Made by a program: the position numbers and the translations under genes. This document shows, piece by piece, positions 32,073 through 39,720 of a stretch of DNA of 40,949 nt. Every line of letters begins with the position of its first letter. Position 1 is the stretch's first letter. This DNA is from Actinomycetota bacterium (GTDB taxonomy: Bacteria; Actinomycetota; CADDZG01; WHSQ01), in NCBI GenBank assembly GCA_009379915.1, contig WHSV01000026.1, forward strand, positions 1-40,949, written 5' to 3'. Under the pieces are notes generated by a model. That model was given only the letters and a program-made list of their open reading frames with translations, had not been told where the DNA came from and ran no database searches.

Positions 32073-32690
32073 GACCTCGCTCCCACGAGCGCGTCGTAGC
32101 GGGACAGGTCCGGGACTTCGACCGAGACGTCTCCGGCCCGGAGCTGATGCCGGGCCTCACGCGATAGTCGCAACGCTCGTGCATGTGCAGGATCGAGGAT
32201 CACATCGGCGGGGACATAGCTGCGGGTATGCCGGGCGATCTCCTTGCCGTCGAGATGGATCACCAGCTCGCGCGACGACGCCCGGACCGCGAACCTGCGA
32301 CCGACGAGCTGCGGTGACACGGAGTAATCGACGTCTCCCACCCGTATGAAGCAGTCCTTCGAGACGCGCACCTCGAGATGGCGATCGGTCGCTGGCAAGG
32401 GATCCGGCAGCGCCTGCAGAAAGCCGCGTTCGACGTTGAGAGCGTCTCCGACCCGGGCGCCAACCGCCGGTGATAACGGGCGAAGGCCTTGTCGACGGTC
32501 CAGGCGTCGAACTGACTCTGGAGATCGTCGAGCGAGGTGAAGTTCCGCAGCGGCAGAAAGCTCGTCTCGAAGCAGCCGATCATGCGCTCGACCTGACCCT
32601 TGGATTCCGGTTTGCCGGGATCCAGCACCACCGGCAAGCACCGGAGGTGCCCGAACAGAGCGGCGACCTCGTCGTGCAGCTCGCCACTAC
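32069..32690 (-). pseudogene. istA: IstA-like transposase, C-terminal fragment with frameshift
   Basis: The fragment begins inside the integrase core (ELHDEVAALFGHLR, PGKPESKGQVERMIGCFETSF, LQSQFDAWTVDKAFARYHRR). It changes frame near 32465 and continues with LNVERGFLQALPDPLPATDR, VSKDCFIRVGDVDYSVSPQL and PADVILDPAHARALRLSRE to the stop at 32069. The Glu of the DDE triad region is retained, but the upstream Asp residues and the DNA-binding domain are missing. Inactive. Confidence 0.8.
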
Positions 32691-32820
32691 CGAAGTCACC
32701 ATCGCCGCGATCGCGAGGCGTGTTGGCTACGACTCCGAGGAGGCTTTCAGCCGAGCATTCAAACGAGCACACAGACAATCGCCTAGTCTGTGGCGCGCCG
32801 GCCGCCTAAACCCGCAATAG
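32686..32820 (+). pseudogene. AraC-family regulator, C-terminal fragment
   Basis: The 44 codons before the stop at 32818-32820 read VTIAAIARRVGYDSEEAFSRAF then KRAHRQSPSLWRAGR, the second helix-turn-helix of an AraC/XylS regulator. Nothing upstream in any frame supplies the rest; that DNA is IS21 istA on the other strand. It is a fragment left at the edge of the insertion. Confidence 0.75.
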
Positions 32821-32948
32821 TTCAGCAAGTCCCTTTGCGTTTTGCTGTGCGTAATCTCTGTAGCAGTTGTCAAGATCCGGTTTAGCGCTGTGCTAGATGG
32901 CGCTTTAGCAAGTCGCTGCCGAGCGCGAGGGCGATGTTTATCCGTACT
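32820..32948. repeat. Dispersed repeat, copy A
   Basis: About 130 bases match 39161-39290 in the same orientation (roughly three quarters identity by eye, e.g. TAGCAGTTGT, AGATCCGG, GCGATGTTTATC). On the minus strand both copies spell the C-terminal-like peptide DNCY-x-D-x-AQQNAK-x-LA-x-LL followed by a stop, so they may be tails of a vanished gene family. Here the upstream codons contain stops. Confidence 0.7.
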
Positions 32949-33060
32949 AGGAGATCCCAGACCGGCGGACCATTTCGCCCCCTGGACTGGCTGTTGGGGC
33001 CCTGAGGGTCGATGCAAGAGTGCTGACTGCGATCTCGTCTGTGGGGTCGAGGCGGAGTGG

Positions 33061-33417
33061 TCAGCGGGCGAGGCCTCCGATGCCGTAAAGCTTCGTTGTC
33101 CCGAACCGACCGGCTACCTCCTCCACCCTCGGGTCGGTGATCTTAGTGAGGAAGGTGAGCCGTTCGATCTCGTAAATCTTCATGAGGTCATCGAGGATGC
33201 CGTTCTCGGAGTGTTTCTGGACGTGGGCGAGAAAGGAATCCTCGTCTTTGTACATCTCGTGCCACGCGACGCTCCCACTGCCCTCGTCCGCGAAGCACTC
33301 GTAGGCCAACGCCCCGGGCTCATTCTCCTCGACGAACGCCTTACCCCATTTCACCAGCTCGACCAGGGCCGGAAAATCATTGGTCTTCCCCTGGAGGATC
33401 ACTCGAACGATGCCCAT
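33061..33417 (-). CDS. ABM-fold (antibiotic biosynthesis monooxygenase-like) protein
   Basis: A 118-residue dimeric alpha-beta-barrel protein. The strands VRVILQGK, GALAYECFADEG and SVAWHEMYKDEDSFLAHVQKH are typical of ABM/quinol monooxygenase-like proteins. This family ranges from true cofactor-free monooxygenases to proteins without known activity, so the role is open. ATG 33417 is chosen because GAAGGGGG stands 6 bases before it; the frame opens 45 bases earlier without a site. It is the last of several same-strand genes (SARP, DUF4242, AhpC-like), with a 213-base gap to the previous one. Confidence 0.78.
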   Translation of the reverse strand: MGIVRVILQGKTNDFPALVELVKWGKAFVEENEPGALAYECFADEGSGSVAWHEMYKDEDSFLAHVQKHSENGILDDLMKIYEIERLTFLTKITDPRVEEVAGRFGTTKLYGIGGLAR

Positions 33418-33630
33418 CGGACCCCCTTCAGGACTGGAGGGAGCCGGATCGGTTCCGGCCACGTCCCTTCAGCTCGTGAGCTACCTAACATAGCCGGGCA
33501 GGCACAAGCGCCGCCCAGCTCGAGTCGTTGAGCGAGTTTCGGATGTACACCCAGCACGGCGCGATATCTCGGCTCGTTCTCGTCTTAGTCGGTTTGGTGA
33601 TGCACTTCGCCAGCCGTCGAAGCTAGGTCC

Positions 33631-34296
33631 TTAAGGCGAGTCTGATCTTGCGAGCTTGATAGACGCAACAAGGACTTGTGGGTCGGGATAGTTCTCGCAA
33701 TAGTTGTAGTGGTAGGTCAACCGGAGCTTGCCCTTCTGATCGACCACGAATTCACCAGGCAACTGCCACGGATTGTCGACCAACGGTCGCCCCAGGGCCT
33801 GCCGTTCTTCCACCACCGGGGTCCATGTGTCCAGATCATTAGCCCAATATTCCTCTGGAGCATCGTAGACAACCTGCGCAGCGCTTCCTTCGCGCAGACC
33901 GAATGCCTTGTAACTGATCATGTCTGGGTCACACAAGATCGGACATCGTAGGTCGTGCTTCTGCGCATACGCGCTCGCTCGTTCTGGTTCTGCCTGACCG
34001 ATGATCACCACTTGTGTCCCGGCAGAGATGTACTTCTCGTATTCCTCATTCAAGCGAGCGGCTCTGTCGAATCCGCAACTACAACCGTTGTGTCTCCAGA
34101 AAAGGAGCAGGGCCGGTCCCGTTGCCCAGAACTCGCTGATGAGTCGAAGCTCTCCCTCCTGGTCTAAGAGTTCAAGGTCGGGCGCATCGTCTCCAACCTG
34201 AGGAGGTAGCGAGTCCCACCGTAGGGCGACGGGACCTGAGACGAAACGTTGCTGCCATTCGGCCCGTGCTTGTTCGACCTGCTGGTTTAATCCCAC
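33631..34296 (-). CDS. AhpC/TSA-family thioredoxin-fold protein
   Basis: A 221-residue protein of the AhpC/TSA-like group (peroxiredoxin-like 2 branch). After a helical lead, QVGDDAPDLELLDQEGELRL is followed by LLLFWRHNGCSCGFDRAARL, with a CxC in the usual peroxidatic position, then QVVIIGQAEPERASAYAQ and a long C-terminal part with LPGEFVVDQKGKLRLTYHY. It may reduce peroxides or act as a thiol-disulfide enzyme. Of two in-frame GTGs, the one at 34296 is better because GGAGGAG lies 6 bases upstream; 34302 would be too close. Confidence 0.8.
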   Translation of the reverse strand: MGLNQQVEQARAEWQQRFVSGPVALRWDSLPPQVGDDAPDLELLDQEGELRLISEFWATGPALLLFWRHNGCSCGFDRAARLNEEYEKYISAGTQVVIIGQAEPERASAYAQKHDLRCPILCDPDMISYKAFGLREGSAAQVVYDAPEEYWANDLDTWTPVVEERQALGRPLVDNPWQLPGEFVVDQKGKLRLTYHYNYCENYPDPQVLVASIKLARSDSP

Positions 34297-34398
34297 CCGC
34301 ACTCCTCCAGTTCGATTGACGGCAACACTCGGTTTCTTCGCGCGAGAAGGTGGACGTAACGTCTCCCCGAGGCGGGGGCAGCCAGGCTGCCCGAGAAG

Positions 34399-34653
34399 CT
34401 AACTCCCTTCGATGACCTCGTAGATCCGGTCGGCCACCAGCCCGTGAGCCTGGCTGTGCACCGTCGCCGCTGCCTCGGCATTGGGAGCGTCGACGAGACA
34501 AAAGACCTTGCCGGCCGCCTCGTCTACCCAGTACCTCACGTAGTTCACTCCGTGGCGATCCTGGATCTTTAAGTCGGCAGCATGCGCGTCGGCAACGTCA
34601 GCCGCCTTAGCTCCTTCCGGGAGCTTCTCGTGAACGTCCATGAATAGAGGCAT
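34399..34653 (-). CDS. DUF4242 (SCO4226-type nickel-binding) protein
   Basis: An 84-residue protein with the DUF4242 pattern: MPLFMDVHEKLPEGAKAADV, HAADLKIQDRHGVNYVRYW, GKVFCLVDAPNAEAAATVH and the closing HGLVADRIYEVIEG. The Streptomyces member SCO4226 is a small ferredoxin-like-fold protein that binds nickel; many others have no assigned role. ATG 34653 follows GAGAAGGAGG closely. It lies 48 bases downstream of the SARP/BTAD regulator gene on the same strand, so one transcript is likely. Genes of this family often sit next to such TPR regulators. Confidence 0.85.
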   Translation of the reverse strand: MPLFMDVHEKLPEGAKAADVADAHAADLKIQDRHGVNYVRYWVDEAAGKVFCLVDAPNAEAAATVHSQAHGLVADRIYEVIEGS

Positions 34654-34701
34654 GGTCCCTCCTTCTCGGTAGGGCTCCCTTTGGAGCCGATCAGCTTCAA
34701 A

Positions 34702-36438
34702 CTAGGGGTTGGCCGTTTGCGAGCGCGTTTGCGATGCCGTCTTTCTTTCCAAGCGGCTCATGAGATCAGGCATCGGACCCTGGTGGGCGAAGGCGCGAGC
34801 CGCCGCCACGTCCTCTGGATCGGCGCCGCCGAGCTCCGCAAGCTCGGTCAGCAGCAAAGCCTCGGCCCACTTATAGGTATCGGGCAGACGGCGGCAGCGA
34901 ATGACCCCATCCTGCAGGCGCTTCTGGGCAAAGTCCTCTCGCCCTTCCTGACGGTCCAGGAGCGCGAGCCCGCGCAGCGCTAGGGCTTCCCAGCATGGGT
35001 CGTCTATCTCGACTCCGAGAGCCAAGGCCTCTTCATACGAAGTGCGTGCCTCGTCAGATTTACCAAGCTTCAGATCGGCTTCCGCTCCCCACACCATCGC
35101 CCAAGGCAATATCGAAATGGCTCCGGCTGCACGCCCTTCACCCACCGCCTCTCGACTGGTTTCGCTCGCCTCCTTGAAACGTTGTGTTCGAAGATAGACG
35201 CGCGCAAGTGTGGCGAGTGTGTATGAGAGGAGGCCTTTCTGAGATGCCTCAGTGGAAAGAGACTCCACCGCACCCCGTAGCGTCTGCTCTGCGGATCTGT
35301 AGTCGCAGCGGTCGCTGAAACAGATGGCTCTATAGACGCTTGCCCGGATCCTGCGTGCTTCGTCTCCGGTCCGATGGGCAGCAGCGATGGCTCGACCAAA
35401 GGATGCCTCTGCGGTCCCGTAACGGGCTTCGAGCAACGCCACGTAACCGATCTCGCGCTCCGTGTCGGACGCGATCTTGTCGTCGCCTAGCCTGATGCTC
35501 AGCTCCGAGGCGCGGCCGAGAAGTCCCACCGCTTCTCGATCACAACCTCGAACGGAATGGATGAGGACTCTGGCAAGCCTGACCAGCGCTCGAGCTTCGA
35601 GCTGGCCATCTCCACTCGCAGCCGCGTGTGCGGCTGCTCGACGCGCCATGGACACGGCGCCCTCGTAGTCGCCAGCCGTGAAGCGCGCTTCAGATGTCTC
35701 GAACAGAGTACGTGCGCCGATGTCCAAAGACACCAGAGGAGAGCCTGTTGGCGCGACAGGACGCTCCAGGGGCCGGCTGAGTGTAGCGGGGGGTGGTACG
35801 CCGAGCTCTTTCCGATAAAGCGCGCTGACATGCTCGATGTAGCGGGAGGCCTCGCCGCGATCCCCTCTAGCGATGTGGACGGCAACAGCGAGCTCGTGGA
35901 CGCCGTCGTTAAAGGGGTCGGCAACCAGCGCGCGACGGACGAGTCGCATGGCAGAGTCGGGGTCCCTGTTGATGAGAGCAGTCGCGGCCCAGCGCGATGA
36001 GTCAGCGAATGCAGATGCCACGCGTGACCGTTGCATCGATAGCCACGACTCAAACATCGGTGCTGAAGGGAAGTTGTGCCCCGCCAGCAGCTCTCCATCG
36101 GTGATCGCAAGGATCTCGTCGACGTCGAGGGTACCCATCAAGAGACGCTCGGCATCAACGACAACGTCGCTCTCGCGGTGGACCATGAGCGCGCCATCCT
36201 TGTCTTCGATCTCGAGGGCGGGCGAAAGCGACTTCCTGATCTGAAAGAGAGCCCACCGGAATGCTGCTGCCGGATCGTCGGCCTCCCCGCACAGCAATCC
36301 CGCTATCTCGCGTCGTGAGATCGGGCCGGGCTCCAGCAGCAGATAGGCAAGCAGTCCCCACGGCTTGTGCCCATTTAGCGCACGCTCTTTCCCTACCTGA
36401 AGCCGGGGGTTGCCGAGCAATTGGATGTGTGTGGACAC
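34702..36438 (-). CDS. SARP/BTAD-family transcriptional regulator with TPR tail
   Basis: A 578-residue regulator. Residues about 1-90 form an OmpR-like winged helix (IQLLGNPRLQVG...GHKPWGLLAYLLLEPGPISRREIAGLL...ALFQIRKSL). Residues about 95-225 are the BTAD domain (ELLAGHNFPSAPMFESWLSMQR, ADPFNDGVHELAVAVHIARGDRGEASRY). The remainder is tetratricopeptide repeats (residues about 245-560). No AAA ATPase domain lies between them. SARPs activate nearby operons by binding direct repeats. It is first in the minus-strand series with the DUF4242 and AhpC-like genes. No Shine-Dalgarno sequence is obvious before ATG 36438. Confidence 0.85.
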   Translation of the reverse strand: MSTHIQLLGNPRLQVGKERALNGHKPWGLLAYLLLEPGPISRREIAGLLCGEADDPAAAFRWALFQIRKSLSPALEIEDKDGALMVHRESDVVVDAERLLMGTLDVDEILAITDGELLAGHNFPSAPMFESWLSMQRSRVASAFADSSRWAATALINRDPDSAMRLVRRALVADPFNDGVHELAVAVHIARGDRGEASRYIEHVSALYRKELGVPPPATLSRPLERPVAPTGSPLVSLDIGARTLFETSEARFTAGDYEGAVSMARRAAAHAAASGDGQLEARALVRLARVLIHSVRGCDREAVGLLGRASELSIRLGDDKIASDTEREIGYVALLEARYGTAEASFGRAIAAAHRTGDEARRIRASVYRAICFSDRCDYRSAEQTLRGAVESLSTEASQKGLLSYTLATLARVYLRTQRFKEASETSREAVGEGRAAGAISILPWAMVWGAEADLKLGKSDEARTSYEEALALGVEIDDPCWEALALRGLALLDRQEGREDFAQKRLQDGVIRCRRLPDTYKWAEALLLTELAELGGADPEDVAAARAFAHQGPMPDLMSRLERKTASQTRSQTANP

Positions 36439-36504
36439 GCTAAGAGTCTAGAGAGATTCCGGAGATTGGATCGTCTGCCTCCTAGGGGATCGCCTTTAGC
36501 GGCT

Positions 36505-36597
36505 GAGAAGGACTGCCAGTTCCTTCGCGTTGCGTTGGCATCATCCTCCCAACTCCTCTACCTGGTCGAGTGGCGAAGTCATGCTTATCAATCCGCC
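36505..36597. repeat. Possible third, degraded copy of the dispersed repeat
   Basis: On the minus strand this stretch ends with codons for NAKELAVLL-S-R and a stop, like the ends of repeat copies at 32820 and 39161, and shares TTGATAAGCAT with their CTGATAAACAT. The middle has diverged strongly, so the match is tentative. It lies upstream of the SARP gene. Confidence 0.3.
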
Positions 36598-36657
36598 CCA
36601 GTTGCGCAATCCACCTCCTCGGTTGCGGTGCGGTCACCTCCCTGCATAGATATCTAG

Positions 36658-36846
36658 GTGGAACAGGAACGGGCAGAGACACTCTTCGCCTTTGCGCGCG
36701 AGGCGGCCATCGCCCTTAGAGGCGCCGACGCGCAAAGCTGGAGCGAGCGACTCGAAGGCCGATTTGAAGAGTTGGCGGCCGCTTTCGACTTGCTGCTCAA
36801 CCAGGATCGGCCAGACGACGCGGCGCATCTCGCCGGATCGGTCTTA
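36658..36846 (+). pseudogene. TPR/AfsR-like regulator fragment
   Basis: From GTG 36658 the frame reads ERAETLFAFAREAAIALRGA, DAQSWSERLEGRFEELAAAF and DLLLNQDRPDDAAHLAGSVL. This resembles the repeat unit after the ATPase domain of large LuxR/adenylate-cyclase-type regulators (LRG-x-D-x-x-x-W-x-x-R/L-E...AL...A-x-x-L). After about 63 residues it is only antisense of the alpha/beta hydrolase-LuxR gene. No ATPase part precedes it. It is probably an internal remnant of a large regulator gene, of which only this piece remains. Confidence 0.4.
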
Positions 36847-36849
36847 GCA

Positions 36850-37935
36850 TCACCTGTGCGAACCAGAGTGGAGGCGGGAATAGGCGGCTGCCGCGGCCGC
36901 ACGCGCCGACTTACCCGTCAGTCCCAGTTTCGCGTAGATGTTGGACAGGTGGCGCTCCACGGTTCGTTCGCTTAGGAACATCTCGCTCGCGATCTCCGCA
37001 TTGGTCCGACCGAACGCAACTCTGCGCAGGGTTTCTAACTCTCGCTCAGTGAGCACGGAAAGAGGCACCGGCGATCTGTCGGTCTCCGCCGGGCCGCGCG
37101 CCGTCCTTGCGAAATCCTCCACCTCCCTGAGGAAGCGAGGCCATGCCGGATCGTCCTCGAGGATGACGTGGTTGCGACCCTGTAGCGGTACGAAGCGGGC
37201 GCCGGGGATCGATGCTGCAACGAGGCGACCCTCTTCGAACGGGACGACGCCATCCTGGTCAAGGTGCATCACCAGTGTGGGCGCGACGACCCGTCCCGCG
37301 ACGTCGGTGACGTCGAGCTCCGCCCTCACTTCCCTCAGGACGATTGCGTTATCCCCATCGGTTGAACGCCGCTGAAGGTCATCGAACCAGCGGACCTGCT
37401 CGTCCTTCGCGTCGGGGATGAAGAGGCTGGTGAAGAAGCGGCGAAAAGCAGGATTCGCCCCGCCCCACCCCTTGCGGATCAGCGAGACATACAGATCCAG
37501 CTCTTTGCGCCCTGACTCCCCCTCCCGCGCCGCCATTCCCCTCAGATAGGTCCCGTACAGGATGAGGCACTCAACGCGCCCGGGGTGTTTGGCCGCGTAG
37601 CGAATCGCAAGCGGCCCGCCTCCGGAGACGCCGAGGAGCTTGACCCTTTCCAAACCGGCATGCTCGACGACGGCCTCCATGTCCTCAAGCCATCGATCTG
37701 GGGATTGCTCGCGAACGTTTCGATCTGAGAGTCCCGATCCTCTCTCGTCGTAGCGGACGACGGTGAATCGCTCGCCCAGGTCACGACGCCAGTGTCGCCA
37801 CACCGGGCTCTCCCAGTCGTATTCGAGATGTGTGAGCCAATGAGCGGCATGGACCAGTAGCGGCCCCGATCCATGGACGGCGTACGCGATTCGGGTGCCG
37901 TCCTTCGAGGTGCAGAAGCGGATCTCTTGTTGCAT
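36850..37935 (-). CDS. Alpha/beta hydrolase fused to LuxR-type HTH
   Basis: A 361-residue fusion. Residues 1-275 are an alpha/beta hydrolase: oxyanion region around LLVHAAHWLTHLE, VVRYDERGSGLSD, nucleophile Ser104 in GVSGGGP, acid Asp in LDQDGVVPF and His in GRNHVILEDDP. The triad is complete, so the domain may be catalytic. Residues about 293-350 are a LuxR/GerE DNA-binding domain (LTERELETLRRVAFGRTNAEIA, LSERTVERHLSNIYAKLGL). A natural reading is a regulator that binds or hydrolyses a small ligand such as a lactone or ester. It is divergent from azlC by 167 bases. Confidence 0.9.
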   Translation of the reverse strand: MQQEIRFCTSKDGTRIAYAVHGSGPLLVHAAHWLTHLEYDWESPVWRHWRRDLGERFTVVRYDERGSGLSDRNVREQSPDRWLEDMEAVVEHAGLERVKLLGVSGGGPLAIRYAAKHPGRVECLILYGTYLRGMAAREGESGRKELDLYVSLIRKGWGGANPAFRRFFTSLFIPDAKDEQVRWFDDLQRRSTDGDNAIVLREVRAELDVTDVAGRVVAPTLVMHLDQDGVVPFEEGRLVAASIPGARFVPLQGRNHVILEDDPAWPRFLREVEDFARTARGPAETDRSPVPLSVLTERELETLRRVAFGRTNAEIASEMFLSERTVERHLSNIYAKLGLTGKSARAAAAAAYSRLHSGSHR

Positions 37936-38102
37936 CTCTCAATCCAAGCACGGTCTGACCGCCAGGAGGGAACCGGGCCACTGCTGGGTGGAGCCCGACA
38001 CCCCTACGATCCCGCACTCCTGAAGACGGCGGGTTGCCCCGATGCGCTCGACCTATCCCGCGGGGCACATTGGACTCTACCGGGAACAGAAAGGGGCACT
38101 GC

Positions 38103-38810
38103 ATGGAGGCAACGATCGCGTTACGACACTCACAGGGACGCTGGTTGGACGGCGACGCGCTCCGGGACATAGGGCCGATCCTGGTGGGTCTCGTGCCCTT
38201 CGCGATGATCCTCGGCGTCACCATGAGCGACGCGGGCATCCACGCGGGAGTCGGCGTATTCGGTTCGTTCGTCATGTATGCCGGATCTGCGCAACTCGCG
38301 GCCTTGGGGTTGATGCAGTCGGGGGCAGGTCTCGGCATGATCCTGCTGAGCGTCGTCATCGTCAATGCGCGCCTCCTCCTCTACGGTGCGTCCCTCGAGC
38401 CTCGTTTCCGAAACCAGCCGCCATGGTTCAAGTGGTTGGGCCCACATTTCCTCGTCGACCAGAGCTACGTCGTGGCGTCCGAGCGCCCCGAGCTCCGGGA
38501 ACCGGCGAGGTTCAGGCGCTACTGGTTGACGGTCGCATTGGCGATCACGACGGTGTGGCTCACGACGATAGGCGCAACGATGACACTGGGTCCGGTGTTG
38601 CCGAAGGATCTCCCGCTGAGCTTCGCTCCCATCGCGGTCTTCGTCAGCCTCTTGCTTCCGAAGCTGCTGAAGGACTCTCGAGCGAGACGGGTGGCGCTGG
38701 TGGCAGCACTCGGAACGGGGGCGGCATCGCTTGTCACTCCCGGTGCCGCACTCATCGTCGGCATCTCCGCAGGCATCGGATCCGAATTCGTCGGGAAGGA
38801 GAGCAACTGA
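38103..38810 (+). CDS. azlC: AzlC-family branched-chain amino acid exporter subunit
   Basis: A 235-residue membrane protein with the AzlC signature: the first helix GLVPFAMILGVTMSDAG, the conserved VMYAGSAQLAALGLM, then VVIVNARLLLYGASLEP and HFLVDQSYVVASER. AzlC and AzlD form a two-part exporter for branched-chain amino acids. The frame opens at 38034, but ATG 38103, 8 bases after AAAGGGG, matches the family start. The stop TGA overlaps the azlD ATG (ATGA), so the two are translated together. Confidence 0.93.
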   Translation: MEATIALRHSQGRWLDGDALRDIGPILVGLVPFAMILGVTMSDAGIHAGVGVFGSFVMYAGSAQLAALGLMQSGAGLGMILLSVVIVNARLLLYGASLEPRFRNQPPWFKWLGPHFLVDQSYVVASERPELREPARFRRYWLTVALAITTVWLTTIGATMTLGPVLPKDLPLSFAPIAVFVSLLLPKLLKDSRARRVALVAALGTGAASLVTPGAALIVGISAGIGSEFVGKESN

Positions 38811-39121
38811 TGAGTGCAGCAATCGTTCTGGTGGGCGCGGGCCTCGCGTCATGGGTCCTGCGTATCGGCTTCATCGGCCTCATCCCGGCGGGGACGCTGC
38901 CGGTAAGGATCCGACGCGCCCTCGATGTGACCGGACCCAGCGCCATGGCTGCTTTGATCGTCAACGATCTGATGCACGAAGCCTCTCGAGGCGCGGCCGT
39001 CCTCGCCGGCGCGCTGATCGCGACCGCTGTGTCAGCACTCGTTATGTGGCGCTTTCAAAACCTTGCGCTCGTAACCATTGCGGGGATCGGAGCGTATTGG
39101 GCAGTATCCCTAGTCGCGTGA
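38810..39121 (+). CDS. azlD: AzlD-family exporter subunit
   Basis: A 103-residue membrane protein with four hydrophobic helices. SWVLRIGFIGLIPAGTLPVR and the helix VTGPSAMAALIVNDLM are typical of AzlD. It is the small partner of AzlC in branched-chain amino acid export. GGAAGGAGAG lies 9 bases upstream of the ATG, inside azlC. A weak terminator-like hairpin is 190 bases downstream, beyond a dispersed repeat. Confidence 0.9.
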   Translation: MSAAIVLVGAGLASWVLRIGFIGLIPAGTLPVRIRRALDVTGPSAMAALIVNDLMHEASRGAAVLAGALIATAVSALVMWRFQNLALVTIAGIGAYWAVSLVA

Positions 39122-39160
39122 CGTGGCGCGGTACTTACCGGCACGTTTCCCTGGTCAGAA

Positions 39161-39290
39161 GGTCGGCAAGCTCCTTCGCGTTCTTGCTGTGCGCAATCGC
39201 TATAGCAGTTGTCTAGATCCGGATAAGCGCTGCGCAAGATGCCGTTTCCGCACTCGTCGCTGAGCGCAAGGCTGATGTTTATCAGTACTT
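39161..39290. repeat. Dispersed repeat, copy B
   Basis: It matches 32820-32948 in the same orientation over about 130 bases. On the minus strand the frame is open for some 45 codons (LINISLALSDECGNG...PDLDNCYSDCAQQ). With one base removed it continues NAKELADLLT to a stop, so this copy is closer to a coding sequence than copy A. The source protein was not recognised. It lies between azlD and the integrase module at tRNA-Gly. Confidence 0.7.
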
Positions 39291-39310
39291 TCGGAGCAAG
39301 AGGATCAGCT

Positions 39311-39326
39311 AGCACGCCGTGCTTTT
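39311..39326 (+). terminator. Weak hairpin with T run after azlCD
   Basis: AGCAC-GCC-GTGCT is a perfect 5-bp stem with a 3-base loop, followed by TTTT. It is a small but plausible rho-independent terminator separating azlCD from the integrase module. Confidence 0.35.
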
Positions 39327-39465
39327 CGTCCTAACTGATTGGACGCCTCCTGTGAGCCTCGGGGGCTGGACACTTCACCAACGATCACTGCATCCGTACC
39401 CCACCGCAACTGACCGCGTGAAGATTGACGCCAGCACCAGACTCGCTCCGAAGGACATCTCAAAC

Positions 39466-39720
39466 ATGTACGTCGAAGCACGTTCGCAGGTGCGGCCCGA
39501 TCAGAGCCGGACCCGACCACTCACCGACCAGAGCGCACGGCTGGCCGTGTTCGCCTTTGAGATCAACGATGGTCGCACATGGGCCGACGCGATGGCGGAA
39601 TGGAATCGCCGGCAGTCTGAGCCTACGTACGAACGACGCCAGCTGTTCGCGCGGGACTGTCGCCAATCCTACGAACGCGTCACCGGCCTCCCTTTGACGT
39701 GGAAGGGAGGCCGAACATGA
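39466..39720 (+). CDS. Small ORF upstream of integrase
   Basis: An 84-residue hydrophilic protein (RLAVFAFEINDGRTWADAMA, EWNRRQSEPTYERRQLFARD, then RQSYERVTGLPLTW). No known domain was recognised. It lies just before the integrase with a four-base ATGA overlap, the position often held by an excisionase or another element-encoded helper; it has no clear winged-helix motif, so that is only a guess. ATG 39466 follows AAGGAC; a GTG at 39418 is an alternative start. Confidence 0.6.
   Translation: MYVEARSQVRPDQSRTRPLTDQSARLAVFAFEINDGRTWADAMAEWNRRQSEPTYERRQLFARDCRQSYERVTGLPLTWKGGRT

Larger units (their letters stand above)
31871..32690 (-). mobile_element. IS21-family insertion sequence remnant
   Basis: The 3' part of istA and the 5' part of istB lie in their normal order and overlap (GTGA) on the minus strand. 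Both outer ends are cut: istA lacks its N-terminal helix-turn-helix and catalytic start, istB lacks all but its first 60 or so residues, and no terminal inverted repeats are seen. The borders abut a truncated receiver-like gene on the left and an AraC fragment on the right, so this is a dead relic. Confidence 0.8.
39122..39465. other. Intergenic region with repeat copy B
   Basis: No gene is seen between azlD and the small ORF of the integrase module. The stretch holds repeat copy B (39161-39290), a short hairpin with a T run, and about 140 bases of unremarkable sequence that probably include the integrase-module promoter. Confidence 0.45.

Noticed and set aside
32820-39290. Repeat copies A and B as att sites of the right-hand integrase
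   Set aside because: They are long, diverged and not related to the tRNA-Gly 3' end, which is the expected crossover sequence for that integrase.
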